A stretch of DNA of 64,000 nucleotides. It comes from Loripinus fragilis (taxonomy: Eukaryota > Mollusca > Bivalvia > Lucinida > Lucinidae). Location of the stretch: NCBI GenBank assembly GCA_964019695.1, contig OZ026528.1, positions 54,342,495-54,406,494 of the forward strand, read 5' to 3'. Positions 46,029 through 59,152 of the stretch are shown in pieces (the stretch's first letter is position 1; each line of letters starts with the position of its first letter). Position numbers and translations under genes: made by a program. The notes under the pieces are model-generated. The model was not told where the DNA came from. It made no database searches and saw only the letters and a program-made list of their open reading frames with translations.

Positions 46029-47984
46029 CTTATTTGTTAACGGGACAAGGCAAACATACAAAATTAACCAGTGAAATTCATTCTACCTTAGTAGCTTTAT
46101 AAATCCTTTCTTTGAAACCCTATAATGATTAAGATTGCTGATAATTTATCAGCATTTTAAAATTTCCGCTTTTGTGCGGGCATGTTGTTTTCTTCCCAGG
46201 TGGCAACAGTGACTCCTTTATCGCGCCATTCACTTAAAATAAAAATATCAAAGTATGGAAAGCCGTATCACCAAGATTTTTTTCAACTGTTGAACTACAT
46301 ATATAACTCGCCAAAAAAATCGGTTTTAAAAAAGTTGTGGCGAACTGAAACATCGTAAAAGCTGACCAGAAATAGAAAGAACTAACGTATTTTCACAATT
46401 GTTTTTCATAATTGCAAAGTGCTTGCTGGAGGTTACACGCTTTGGTATAAACAGCTAGATGCTCTTGAAATAAGTAGAATTTGAATGTTTAAGCTTGTCA
46501 CTATGTTTATATTGCATGGAATTTACACTGCAAAGGTTTCGTCATTGCAACATATTTTTTATTGGGTCTTATTGAGTTTCTAAAGTGTTGGCATTTTTCG
46601 CGAAAATGAACTTCACTATACAATGTGTTTTAATACGCTAAATGCGTTCCATACTTTGCGCCTTGGAAAATTTTCCAAATAAGGAGGTAACGTGACCTAA
46701 AATGGTCGGGAATCAGTCCTGACGTCTAGACGACAGATATCGGCTGCCAAAAAAATAAACCAATGGATTTTAGAGGTTTTACTGCGGGGATTTCATGGGG
46801 AGGGGTAGCTGCTATTTTTCAAAATATTGATTTCTCCATGGCTACTGTAAGTTTACAGATATGAATGCCAAAATTCGTGACATTTTATCTTTTTTTACTG
46901 GAGTTGAGAGATTGAAGATCACCCTCCAATATGTTGGATGTAAACAATCGCTAGGTGGCGTTGTACCCGGAAACTTATGTGATATGCAAATGCCGCAATA
47001 AAGGAGATGCCGCAAAAAGAAGGGTTTGAGTATACTCCCACTTTTTGACAAGCAAGCGTCTCAGAGTGTGGTACCAGTCCCCTAGACTCAGTGTCTGGTA
47101 TCAGACCCCTAGACTCGGGATTCCTGGGGTCTGCACACGAATCTCCGGGTGCTGCCACTGCTGTACCGTACCCCAATCCTCGCCTATGAGGAATTACCCC
47201 AATCCTCGCCTATGAGGAATGGCAGGGGGTCCGGATGTATGTATTTCATGTTATTGTCAAGCCTATTGTCAATTCTCATGTTCTCGTCCACCTATATAGA
47301 GCTACATTCTTGAATAACTGAGCATCAAAACAGGAATGTTTTCATAAAAAATGTTCTAGTGACATCAGAAAACAGGCCAAATAGAATGTAAGTACATTGC
47401 CAGAAGAATTTTGCAGTGGAGGTGCTAAAAATCAGATAAAATCAATGTTTAGAAGGATGTTTTCAAGGAAAATGTCGACAGACAAAACTGAAATCAGTGA
47501 CCTACATTTTACTTTCATTTTCTGAGGCACATGGTAAATTACCCAGGATTCTCAACAAAATTAAGGAAGTGCCTTGTCTTCTATCTATTGTTACTGGCTC
47601 GCTCAATTTTGAATTGTCTTGCTTAAAGATATTGATCAGAAAAATATTTTTTAGATGCAACAAGTTTTATGATGATGTCATTTAAATGATACTGTACGAT
47701 AACTGGAGAACAAATCCAAATATTATCTAAGGCCTAAATGGAATATATGTGTGGTTCCGGTTGATAACCAACAAAATTTAGGGTAGGTAGGTAGGGAAAT
47801 TATTAAATTTTGTTATAACATTTAACAAAGAAAATAGTGACAAAATCTGAAAAAGTGCCCATTTTAGGTATTTTTTCTCCAAAGACCATTTTAATGTTTA
47901 GGGTAGGGTTAAAAAAAAATTAGGGTACAGTAGGTAGGCAACAGGAGCCACTCATATATTTCATTTAAGCCTAAGTTTAAGTTT
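46029..47984. other. Unrecognised, with two gggtaggtaggta-rich segments
   Basis: 46029-47060 shows nothing recognisable. 47060-47220 has a duplicated phrase (cccctagactc, and ccccaatcctcgcctatgag twice in tandem at 47170-47220). 47750-47945 carries ggtaggtaggtag-type repeats also found at 48670-48990 and, in a shorter form, at 21145 and 55105. Confidence 0.5.
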
Positions 47985-50340
47985 TTAGAAGTCCATATGT
48001 TGCACCATAGATACCTTGTAGGGTTAGCTTTCATTCCACATCATCGGGACCCCATGGTCCATGCCGGGGGTGGGGCTAGAGGTCAAAATCTAGTACATAT
48101 CCAAAAGGTAGGATTTTTGCGTTTCAGAAAGATTTCATACTTGCGCCATAGATACCTTGTAGAGTATGCTTTCATTCCACAACATCGGACCCCAGGGTCC
48201 ATGTGGGGGGGGGGGGGGGGCTGGATGTCAAAATGTAGTACATATATCAAAAAGATAGGATTTTTGCGTTAAAGTTTTCTAGAAGTCCATATTTTGACAA
48301 CCACTTGTCAGAATTCATTCATATTTGCACCATAGATACCTTGTAGGGTTAGCTGTCTTTCCACAACATCGAACTCCAGGGTCTGTGCCGGGGGTGGTGC
48401 TAGAGGTCAAAATCTAGTACATATCCAATAGATGGGATTTTTGTATTAGAGTTTTCTAGAAGTCCATATTTTCACAACCACTTGTCAGAAAGCAAGGTTG
48501 GGCGGTCGAAACCAGGGGTGGTTTTAACCGGCGGTTATAACCGCCCCGTTCAATACTCCAGAAGTGGTTGATTGAAAAATTGTGTGGTCGATTGAGTTTT
48601 TAGTGGTTATTTGAAAAATGGGGATGTCTTTTTGTTTTTCATTTTTGCGGAATTCATAAAATGTAATAGGGCCAAATAAAAAAAATATGTGTGGTTCAGG
48701 TTACATCTTGAAAAAAATTAGGGTAGGTAGGTAGGCAACTTTTTTTTTAGAAAACTTTTTTTTTCTTGGAGTGTATAGATCTGATTTGAAATGTATGTAA
48801 TAAGTCAAAGCTGAAATAAAAGAGTCCCTCTATGTCCAATACTAAAGAATGAATGCATAGAAATTTAGTCTTTCATGCAAGTGAGCATTTTGATACATTC
48901 TTATCTGATATTTTTTTCAACTTCAAAATTTGGAGAAAAAAGTTTAGGGTAGGGGTAAAAAATTAGGGACGGTCTGGTAACCCGAACCACACCTATTTTT
49001 TTATTTGGCCTAGTTGATCTGAGTGCAAAGCTTTTTGGTTCCTGCCAGGGTACTCATCAGTTAAAATACTGCATTACAGTCAAATGTAGCATTTAAAGTG
49101 TGGAAACTGTATGAAATGAAATCATGTGCCCGTGTTGTTTACTCTTTGTCTGCTAGCATCATCTGCTGATAACCTTTACAAACAGTTTGGACCCAGATCA
49201 GGACTGACAAAATGTTGGACCTGGTCTGGATCCAAACTGTTTGACACTCTGATATGGTATTTATTAAAGAATTCTTTTAAAGAGTTGATTTGGGGGGGGG
49301 GGGGGGGAAATCAGCGAACAACAACATTACCCTGCATGCAAAGAGTGTATCTGAAGTGTGTCTTTAATATTGCAGTTAAAGGTGTGAAACTACTATCAAA
49401 ACAAATGGTCCTTTAAATAAACATCTTCAATTAGGTGTTGGTATTAATCTCTTAAAGGTGTTGAGTTTAAATTAACCATAGTCCTGCTGAGCACAAATAT
49501 GCCCCCTATTACTTCAGAATAAGCTAGCGAATCATGTTCAGTTTTCAATGTAGTCTGTGTATAATTTGTAACTAATGAAATCATGCAATCAAATTGGTTG
49601 GAAAATTATATTTTGAAGTGACTTATTCACAGATTAAGGGTGAAAAATTAATCAGATGGAGTGTTGAAACAAAGAGTTAATTCGGATGCATGAAATATTA
49701 GCAATATGTTGCCATGTCTTGATTTACAAGTTTCAGATGAAAGTGTTAGGATTAACAATTTATGTCAAGAATGACTCTACATAGAACATAGATCTTGTAT
49801 ACCATTTTGAAGATGGTAAGGGCTATGTGCTATATGGACTGTTGTAGACTATATTCACATAGCCTGATTAAGTAGATCAGAAAGAACCCTTGCAGTAGCA
49901 ACTGGACAACATTTACAATTATGTCTAAAGGACAGAGGCACATACATTTATATGTCTGTGATTTAATCGACCCCAATCAACCACTTCAATTGACCACCAA
50001 TTGACCAGTAATAGCCGGTTAAAACCGGTTTTAACCACCGGCTCGGTCAATATGAGTATTGACCGCCTTTTTGCCAACCTTGTCTGAAAGCGTTCATACT
50101 TGCACCATCAATACATGTACCTTGTAGGATTACCTTTAATTCCACAACATCAGAACCCAGGGTCCATGCTGGGGGTGGGGCTAGCGGTTAAAATTTAGTA
50201 CAAATCAAAAGATAGGATTTTTGCGTTAAATTTTTCTAGCAGTCCATATTTTGATAATCACTTGTCAGATAGTATTCATTCTTGCCCCATACGATACCTT
50301 TTCGGGTTAGCTTTCATTCCACGACATTGTACCCCTATTT
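47985..50340 (+). repeat. Tandem repeat array (about 180-bp monomers) interrupted by a hAT-like element
   Basis: The unit ccatagataccttgtagggt ... gtccatgccgggggtggggc ... ctagtacatatc ... ggatttttgcgtt recurs at about 47997, 48145, 48325, 50102 and 50280. A G run (at least 12) replaces the ggggtgggg part at 48206-48219. The array is split at 48493-50082. Confidence 0.75.
48493..50082. mobile_element. hAT-like non-autonomous element, 1.59 kb
   Basis: Ends caaggttgggcggtcga and (reverse complement) caaggttggcaaaaagg. Further in, ggtggttttaaccggcggtt pairs with ggttaaaaccggttttaacc. Flanks tcagaaag (48485-48492) and tctgaaag (50083-50090) form an 8-bp target duplication with one mismatch, as for hAT elements. 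The interior contains a gggtaggtaggtag repeat and an F5 copy with a G run (about 49290-49307). No transposase. Confidence 0.75.
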
Positions 50341-51247
50341 GTCATGTATGTTTATTGACCATAAAATATGTTTCAACTGTACAATATTTATCCATAAGCT
50401 TCCTATACATACATAATCTAAGGTTGTTACACTTCTCTCAATTAAAAGGTTTCAGTCGAGCTACGCTGTCATGCGACAGCTCTTATTATGTTTAATAATG
50501 ATCTTTTTTATATTTTGATGCTTTTTAAAGATGTTTAATATGTAGACGTAAGTTACTTATGCTGCTGAACTTACATTACATGTAACAAATCCTCCACGAT
50601 GGAACACAGATGTGGTCTACACAGTTCTCTCGAGAGGTTATCAAGTCTACATGTGTCACAAACAACTACATGTACAGGGCCTTATCTCCCTATCACCAGG
50701 GTCCGATATTAGGCCCCATTCCCGATCCAAAATATCCTCCTTTTTTCCCAATTTTCAAAAAAAAATCCCAATCTGAAGGTAAAAATAAATCTCAATGGGT
50801 TCAATCGATAAATAGCGAGCCATATAACAAACAGACCTTGATAGCATTTCAGCACACTCGGATGTTTTTGTTGTGCGCTATTTACACCAAAATGTCATCT
50901 GTATTCATGTAATTGTTTCAAAATGTTGCACAATAGTAAATATTATTTAGCAGCTTACACTTCTAAAAATTCCCAAAATGGCGCATATTTTTCCCCAATT
51001 CAAGCCAGGGGCCTTTTCCCAAAATAGCTGGAAAAGGCCCTGATGTATGCAATGGGCTTATAAAAACAAACCCAGTCCCAGGGATTTTTTTTTCCAATCT
51101 GAAGTTCGGGCCAGTGGGTTTGGGAAAATAGTTTTTGCGCCATCAAAATTGGGAAAAGTGTATTCTGTCTAAATTCCGTATCAAATTGATTTCAAACAGT
51201 AAGAAATCAGAGCAAAGCCTAACATGTTGCATTGGTTCTCTATTTTT
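50341..51247. other. Unrecognised, with a degenerate foldback at 50675-51045
   Basis: catgtacagggccttatctc (50670) and aaaggccctgatgtatgcaa (51032) are inverted ends of a segment with poly-purine text (cccaatttt, ttttcccaat). A piece of the same sequence lies at 53815-53940. Confidence 0.45.
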
Positions 51248-52915
51248 AGCTCACCTGAGCCGAAGGCTCCCAGGTGAGCTATTAGTATACCAGTGACTCC
51301 GGCGTCCGTCGTCTGTCGTCCGTCAACATTTTCAAACATCTTCTCCTCTGAAACCACTGGGCCAATTGAACTCAAATTTCATATGGAGACTCCTTAGGAT
51401 GGGGGAATAAAAGTTTGTTCAAATGTTCCTGGTCATGTGACCAAGATGGCCGCCATGCCGATATATGGTAAAAACCCTTTAAAAATCTTCTTCTCCAGAA
51501 CCAGAAGGCCCATGACCTTGGGACTTGGTATGTAGCATCATGGATGTGGGGCCTACCAAGTTTGTTCAAATAATGATCCTAGGTTGACCTTGACCTACTT
51601 AACGTCAAGGTCAAATTTGCTTCCTAATAGATTTAAATGAGAATATTTAGAAAAGTTGATTTTTGGAATACTGTTAAAGCCAAAGTGATTATTCATACTT
51701 GATATGTTGAAACTAATGAGACAATTGCTATAAATAAGTTTCAGAGGTCAAGGTTGACCTTTGCCCTTTCAGCCAAGGTCGCTCATATTGTGGTCCAATC
51801 TATATATTATAACATAGTTTTCTCACAAACCATTGGCCCAATTGAGCTCAAATTTCATATGAAGACTCCTTATGATAAGTCAGCTAAAATTTATACAAAA
51901 TTTTTTGGTCACATGACAAAAATGGCCGCCACGCCCATATATGGTAAAAACCTTTTAAAAATCTTCTTCTCCAGAACCAGAAGGCCAGTGACCTTGAGAC
52001 TTGGTATGTGGTATTGGGGATGTGGGGCCTACCAAGTTTGTTCAAATGATGATCCTAGGGTGACCTTGACCTACTTAACGTCAAGGTCAAGTTTGCTTCC
52101 TAATGCATTTGAATGGGAAATTTTTTGTAAATTTGATTTTTTGAATACTGTGGAAGCCAAAATCATTCTCACTTGATATGTTCAGTCTATTGTCTATAAA
52201 TAAGTTTCAAAGGTCAAGGTTGACCTTTGACCTTTCAGCCAAGGTTGCTTATATTGGAGTCCCATCAACACATTAAAACATAGTTTTCTCAGACAATTGT
52301 TGGCCAATTGAAACCAAATTTCATATGACAACTCCTTATGACTGATTAGCCAAAACTTATACAAATTGTTATGGTCACATGACTAACATGGCCACCATGT
52401 CCATATATGGTAAAAACTCTTTTAATCTCTTCTTCTCTGGAACCAAAAGGCCATTGGCTTTGGAACTTGGTATGTAGGATCGGGGATGTGGACCCTACCA
52501 GGTTAGCACAAATGATGAATCTAGGTTGACCTTGACCTACTTTATGGCAAGGTCAAATTTGATGCATTCATATGGAGAAAATCTTAAAATGTTCATTTTC
52601 TATAACTGAGCCGAATTCATAATACTAGTTAAACCTATTGAGACAATGGTTTATTAAGTACCAAATGTCAAGCAGTCCTGTGACTTTTTATCCAAGGCCA
52701 CTCATTTGGACTGCCACATACCTATCTAAACATCTTTTTCTCAGAAATCACTGGGCTGTTTGATGGATTATTCATTAGATTGTTTAGGTCACTTGACCAA
52801 AATGTATATTTTAAAAACAAAATTTGTTCCATTATAAGCTGTAGTTGACCTTGACCTATTTTAACATTATTGAGGAGATCAGGTGAGCGCCTCAGGACCT
52901 TCAGGTCCTCTAGTT
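51248..52915 (+). repeat. agctcacctgagc element, long copy with about 430-bp tandem monomers
   Basis: Opens agctcacctgagccgaaggc and closes gatcaggtgagcgcctcagg ... aggtcctctagt. Three monomers contain aagatggccgccatgcc, atatatggtaaaaacc, atcttcttctccagaaccag and gaccttgacctacttaacgt. The 140-codon frame at 51754-52176 follows the monomers and is not a gene. No transposase or RT. Related to 53128-54110. Confidence 0.7.
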
Positions 52916-53127
52916 ACTCTGGATATTTGCATAAGAATGAGAATGTAAACATCATAACTTTCCTATTTTTGGTCCGATTTTCATGAAATTTTCACCAGAA
53001 TGTAGATTGGGAATATTTTTCATAAAATTTGGGAAGTTTTTGCTCAATTTTCAGTCGGGAAGGGGTCGGCATTCGGCATAGGAAAATCCCTGAAACCACA
53101 ATTGAAATGCAGCCAAATAAAAAAAAT

Positions 53128-54110
53128 AGCTCACCTGAGCCGAAGTCCATTTAATTAAAATTTTCATATGGAGACTCCTTGGGACTCGGGATCAAAAGTT
53201 TGTTCAAATGGTCCAGGTCACATGACCAAGATACCGGGCTGCGCAATGCAGTAGGTAACATGTCTGGCAACAGATGCGAGTCTGACTGCAGATCCAGGGG
53301 CCTCTAGTTCGATCCCAGCCCGGTCCCATACTTTCGTGGAGATTGATCATGAAATAATTTCTACGGTTCCGCTGAATCATTCAAGAAGGGTTACTGTCAG
53401 TTACAAGCAAAAGTATGTGCACAAAGTACTGGTTAACTGCTTGTTCAAGCTTGCCCAAGAAAAAGTGTGGTTAGGTCAACTGACCGTCCTGCCATGACCA
53501 TAGCTGTTGACTTGGGACGTAAAGCAACAAAACAAACAAACAAAACATGACCAAGATGGCCGCCACACCCATATATGGTAAAAAACCTTTAAAAATCTTC
53601 TTCTCCAGAACCAGAAGGTCAATGTCCTTGGGACTTGGTATGTAGCATTGGGGTTGGGGGCCTACCAAGTTTCTTGAAATGATGGTCCTAGGTTGACCTT
53701 GACCTAGTTAATGTCAAGGTCAAATTTGCTTCCTAAAGCAAAGATAGGAAAATTTTTGAAAAGTTGATTTTTTGTATAATATGTTCTGTATTTGTAATAT
53801 ATGAAATACAGATGGAGAAAAAAAAAAAATTGTCAAATTGGGAATTTTTTGCCTGGAATTGGGAAAAAACATACTTTTTGGCAGTGGGAACGGGGCCGAG
53901 TTTCGGGCCCAAAATCGGGCGAGTGCCCTGTTCTTGTAAGAGACCACGAGGACTAAAACCTTGATATTTAGTATGTAGCATCACCTAGTGGACCACTACC
54001 AAGTTTGTTCAAATATTGCCCCTGGGGCCAAAACCGGGATTCACATAAACTTATTTGACTGGTGCACGTAGATCAGGTGAGCGATTCGGGGCCACAATGG
54101 CCCTCTTGTT
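53128..54110 (+). repeat. agctcacctgagc element, second copy, with SINE insertion
   Basis: agctcacctgagccgaagtc at the start; gatcaggtgagcgattcggg and ggccctcttgtt at the end. It holds one monomer of the 430-bp type, then part of the segment seen at 50700-51000, then one monomer of the 170-bp type (as at 32460). So the two monomer kinds belong to one element family. Confidence 0.65.
53233..53544 (+). mobile_element. SINE family S1, full copy with 13-bp target duplication
   Basis: The direct repeat acatgaccaagat (53220-53232 and 53545-53557) brackets the SINE. Head accgggctgcgcaatgca, B box ctagttcgatcccagcccgg, tail aaagcaacaaaacaaacaaa. The flanking element reads through cleanly without it. 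Confidence 0.9.
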
Positions 54111-54279
54111 AGATCATGACATCATTTTCTATTTCTATACAGCATTGAAAAGCAATTCAAGAAGAGTTTATGTAATGTTTTGAATTCTTTTGAAAATATT
54201 ATGGAAAATGGAGCATTTGCTCCAATATTTTCCATATTTTCAAATTCATGATAATTTATAGGCGTCAAAAGGTGTTACA

Positions 54280-54620
54280 GTGAAACCTGTCTTTAGTGGC
54301 CACTCAGAAATATACAAAACCACAGGAGCTTGAAGTTCTGTCTTTATCTCACCTCTATAGCCTCAAAACCAAAATCTCACAATGTCATTATGAGATTTTC
54401 GGTTTTAGGGTTTAGACGTCAAATAAGGATCGAACTTTAAGCTCCTGTGGACAAAACAAAGGTCTTAAAGACAAATGGTAGCTTAATGAAGGTCCAAAGT
54501 ATTGCAGAATGCTCTCTTTGAGCATTCTGCAATACTATTGTCCTGCATTAAGCGATAATAGGTCTTCAAGACCAATTTTTGGTCTTTTTTGAGAGTGGCC
54601 GCTTAAGCAAGTTATGGAGT
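54280..54620. mobile_element. MITE family F8, copy 3, with a nested insertion
   Basis: Left end acagtgaaacctgtctttag, gccactcagaaatatac; right end ggtcttttttgagagtggcc, gcttaagcaagt. A central hairpin agaatgctctctttgagcat. Inside its left arm is a palindromic insertion (ggagcttgaagttctg ... gaactttaagctcct) around 54325-54445. Confidence 0.65.
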
Positions 54621-54726
54621 AAACTCAGTAAAGGGTGAAAGATGAAGTCAGTAGACCACACCGTCACCATAAAAAACAACCCAGCATGCAGAGTCAGAAT
54701 GATTTTTGCTTCTGTTTTTTTTTCAG

Positions 54727-54783
54727 AGTTTTTGGAACAGAGAAGAATGGACACCAGTGTCGAGCCAAGTACAAGTACTTCAG
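54727..54783 (+). CDS. UBTF: UBTF first coding exon (5' UTR plus 12 codons)
   Basis: Acceptor ctgtttttttttcag at 54726, 20 nt of UTR, then ATG at 54747 giving MDTSVEPSTSTS and one extra base before the donor g|gtacag. An acceptor upstream implies at least one further 5' noncoding exon. The donor is followed 13 bp later by a truncated S1 SINE. Confidence 0.65.
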
Positions 54784-57700
54784 GTACAGTATAGGCCAGA
54801 TCCAGGGGTCTTGAGTTCGATCCCGGCCCAGTCCCATACTTTCGTGGACACTGATCATGACATAACTTCTAAGGTCATTCTCCTCCCTTCCCCTGAATCA
54901 TTCAAGAAGGGTTGTTGTCAGTTACAAGCGAAAGTATGTGCACAAAGTACTGGTTAAACGCTTGTTCAAGCTTGCCCAGGAAAAAGTGTGGTTAGGTGAA
55001 CCGTCCATCCCGCCATGACCTTAGCTGTTGACTTGGGACATAAAGCAACAATACAAGCAAACAAACAAACAGCATAGGTCAAATAAAAAAATAAGTGCAT
55101 TTCAGTTAACGGGTCTGAAAATTTTAGGTAGGGTAGGCACACATATTTTTTTTATCCCCCGACAAAGTCGGAGGGATATAGTTTTGGCAATTTCCGTCCG
55201 TCCACACTTTTTGTCCGTCAGGAACCATATCACGGTACCTATTGGTCAGATTTGATGCATACTTGGTATAAATGATTAGTACCATGGACTCTTGATATTC
55301 TATAAGTTTCGTCAAAATCAACCCCTTAAAGACAGACGCAATTAAATCCCAATGCACACCATTCCTGCGTCGAGAAACAGGGAAAGTTGTCTCTTTCCAC
55401 CATTTACGAATTGGGATCAATACAGTTTAAAGAAACTCTTATGTCAGATGGAAGTTTCCACGTTTTCTTGACACAAAATAGCTAAAATGTTTCCGAAATA
55501 TCAGTTTATATAGATGAGGGGCATTTGAAACAGACCAGGGAGGGCATGAGAAACAATTTTTTTTTATTTGGCCTTATAACACAATCACTTATAAATATAA
55601 CATGGTCCATTCCTATGAACGCTAAACAAAGCGTTAACCTTTAAAGCGCCAATCACAACTGCAGCAGACGACAATTTTTGTGACATCTTTAATGATGTAG
55701 TGATCAAAAATAGTCTGGAGTGCATTTGGATTTATGAAGCAGGGGTAATCAGTGAACAACATTTTCATTGCAACAAAATAATGAAAGGATACTTCAGCTG
55801 CTTATTCGCCATTATAATATAAATAAAAATAATTTCATTGAAACTGAGGCCTAGTATTGTTAATACATGTATTTTTCAAGAAAAGAAAAAGAAACTAGAA
55901 AATAATGCAAAATTACCTGACAGACATGTACAAAGTGTTACGTTGTTTTGTTTTGGTGCAGATCCGGTCAACATGTGCTATATGATGAACTTGGGGGTGG
56001 GGGATAGAACCATATTTACATGGATATAAGTTCTTATAACATTGTGGCATGATGAAGGCATTAGATTTATATGACCTTGCCCTAATTTTCAAGGTCACAG
56101 GAGAACTTAATAGGTTGAATATAAACCAAAAAGATCTTGTATGCAAGATACATAGAAAGAGGACAGAGCATTGGTCATGATCTGGATCTGAACTGTTTGC
56201 TCCTAAAATAATTTTTCACATGTTTAGATAAACAAAATTTTTGGGCAAAAAATTGTAAATACATGTATTTTCTTACCCATCATTTTTAACATATGTTTTG
56301 GGTGCTCAAAAGAACAGTCTCACTGAGACGTCTCCTTTGAGTACCCAAAACATATGTTTTCATTGAGAAATAAGAAAACTAATTTCTTGGTACGCACTCT
56401 TAACTAAAGGCCTGATTTTTTGGAATAAAGTCATTTTAATAGTCATTTTGGAAAAAGTCATTATACGACAAGAAAAGCATGAAAAATTACCCAGCAATGA
56501 GCATACCAGAGTAAGTTTACTTTTTTTGCTCTTTTTCAGACATGGAGCATAGGAGGGATTCATCCAGTGCTGAGCCTGACACCGGTATGGTTAATGCTCT
56601 AAAATTTTGAACACTTTTCTTTTTCTGTTCTGTACATGCCTTTTTCAGGGTTCCCACAAGCTCTGGAAATCATGGAAAACCTGGAAAACCACAAAAAACA
56701 GCTCCATGCATGGAAAAATCATGGAATTTGAAAAAAAAACCCCTGAATAATCATGGAAAAATCATGGAATTTTGTGAAAAAATATGACAAAACCACCAGT
56801 AGCCAGAAAACTAGCTGTCGGACACTTGCGTGTCCGACAGCTAGTTTTCTTGCTACTGGTGGTTTCAAGGTTTAATTATTTCAAAATGCATGCATGGCCT
56901 ACAAGCATGCTGTTGTTGCTGCATTCCCCATTTATGATCAGCGTGAAGTTGCTGCTAAAAGGGGAGGTTGGAGTATGTGCATTAAATAGTCATGGAAATT
57001 ATATTGTTAATCATGGAAAATCATGAAAAAATCATGCAATTGTGTTTTTGAATTTCTGTAGGAACCCTGCTTATTTGAGCTGGTAACCAGCAAAAGGTAC
57101 AGGTTGTCCTGTATGTCCATCGAAGACTCAGACCCACCTGTGCATCTGTGCAGTCTGATCTGAGTATTTGATGGGCACTACAGGGTTCAAGCTGGGCCTG
57201 ACAGTAGGGAGAAGTGACTTCTCCCTCCAGTAATATTAGGGAGAAGTGACAGTCAGATAGGGAGAAGTTATAGCATAATATAACGGCATTTTCTGTCAGT
57301 TTAGAAGCAAATTAGCTAATACACATACTATCAGTATTGCCATTAAATGGAAGGAGAAATACGATGCAGTGGTAGTAGATTGTCACCACAGCTTGCGTTT
57401 GTGTGGTGACAGAATATAAAAGTCTCCCTAAATTTTTTTATTTTTTTAGTGAGACTTCCACTTCTCCGTGGCTCCCATTTTGGGCGAAATTTCGGCCTAT
57501 AGTAGCCCCCTAGCTCTGTCCCTGCTCTTTATAGGTAGCCAAGGGTTCAACGTTTTTGGAGGCGGAAAACTAAGACTACAGTGATTTTGTTACCTGCGCA
57601 TCCTGCATTTTTTTACTCATAATTTTGTCTCTGGGATGCAAAGTTTTTATCTCAGCAAGTCCCAGGATGCAATAGTATTGCAGACTTATCATGAAAAATA

Positions 57701-59105
57701 GTGTTCTGGACTCATTTGTTTGCAGCTGGAACTCATTGATATGGGAAACAGCGAGTCCCAGGACCCATAAGCCCAAAATTGTAAATAAATCACTGAGACT
57801 ATGCAGACTGTTTTTAATCTTCACTGTATGCATATGCCAACCTGTACCTTATGTATGGGTGAAAGTTTTCAGTATTAAATCTGAATTCAGGATTTTGAAT
57901 GAGGCTGACTTTCCATAGAAAGTCAGCCTCAAGGAAGATAATAATAGCTTCTTTGATTAGTTTTTAGATTATCTAAACGCAATCAATCATTTAAACTTTA
58001 AATTATTCATTTTTGTAAAGTTCAGGATTTTTGAAATTCTGAACTTTCACCCATGCTTATAGTGGATACTGGCTCATTTTCAAAATCTTGTTTTTTTTCA
58101 GAACCTTCTGCCACCTGGGATCAGGAAAATGTGAATAAATTGATCCAACGTGTAATGATAATATCAAAGGCGAATAAAATGGATGACACACCATTCACTA
58201 AACACACGATAGACTGGAAAGAAGTTAGCTTTGGGGATTTCACCGCACACGCTTGTTCTGTCAAGTGGGAGAAGATGCTTATGTCGGTAATTACTGTAAA
58301 TTAGGAAATTTTCGCGAGAATTTTATTTCCCGAATAGCATTAAAAGACATAATTGAGCCGCAGCATGTGATTTCCAACAATGTTGCATTTTGACAAGTGT
58401 AGACTCATACGATCCTGTGCAGCCTCATTTTAAGCTTAGAAACTCCAAATGTTGTTTGGTCAGTAGCTTAACAGTCATAGAATAATCAAGCGACATGCAA
58501 AGGCTCTGATCAGACTGCGCATATGCGCAGGCTGATCCGAGGTTTTGCTGGTCGAACATACCACATTGTTGGAAATCCCATGCTACGGCTCAATTATTAG
58601 TGATGTGAAAAATTTGCGACTAAAGCAAGATTTACCTATATCAATAAACGAAAGAGTGATCTTGCCATTTTGCGAGGGTTTTATTTTCATGAAACTTCGC
58701 ATATGCGAAGTTTCGCGAAAATAAAGTCCTCGTGAAAATTTCCGCATTTACAGTATTTTGTTAGTTCGAGCTGATGCTTTAGGTTTAGATATTATAAAAA
58801 AAGTTTGAGAATAAAATTGCAAATATTGTCTTACCCATCCGTTTTAACATACATTTCAGGTGCTCAAACGAGCCATCTCAATGAGTACCCACAGCATATG
58901 TTTGGTTGAGAAATAAGAAAAATCAATTTTTCGGTTCACACTCTTTTCTAAAGGACTGGTTCTAGACTCTAGTCAACCAGTTTTCAGTGATCCTGTAATG
59001 TTACCTGGATTTACTCACATGTGCGGATCCAGAGGGGGATAGGAGGTCCGGACCCCCCTGGAAAATCACAAGTTTATATGGGTTTCTATAGAAATTAGCA
59101 TTTTG

Positions 59106-59152
<47 letters not shown>

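Larger units (their letters stand above)
54784..56539 (+). other. UBTF intron after first coding exon
   Basis: Holds an S1 SINE (54797-55073), a segment resembling 34140-34365 (55157-55340: cccgacaaagtcggagggat), an F3 fragment (about 55635-55695) and an F1 MITE (56215-56400). Otherwise (55700-56200) nothing recognised. Confidence 0.55.

Noticed and set aside
48000..48490. CRISPR-like array because of regular repeats
   Set aside because: Units are about 180 bp with related, not unique, intervening sequence, in a eukaryotic genome.
51754..52176. 140-codon open frame as a gene
   Set aside because: It follows the 430-bp tandem monomers of a repeat element; no domain, and homologous stretches in the neighbouring monomers are not open.
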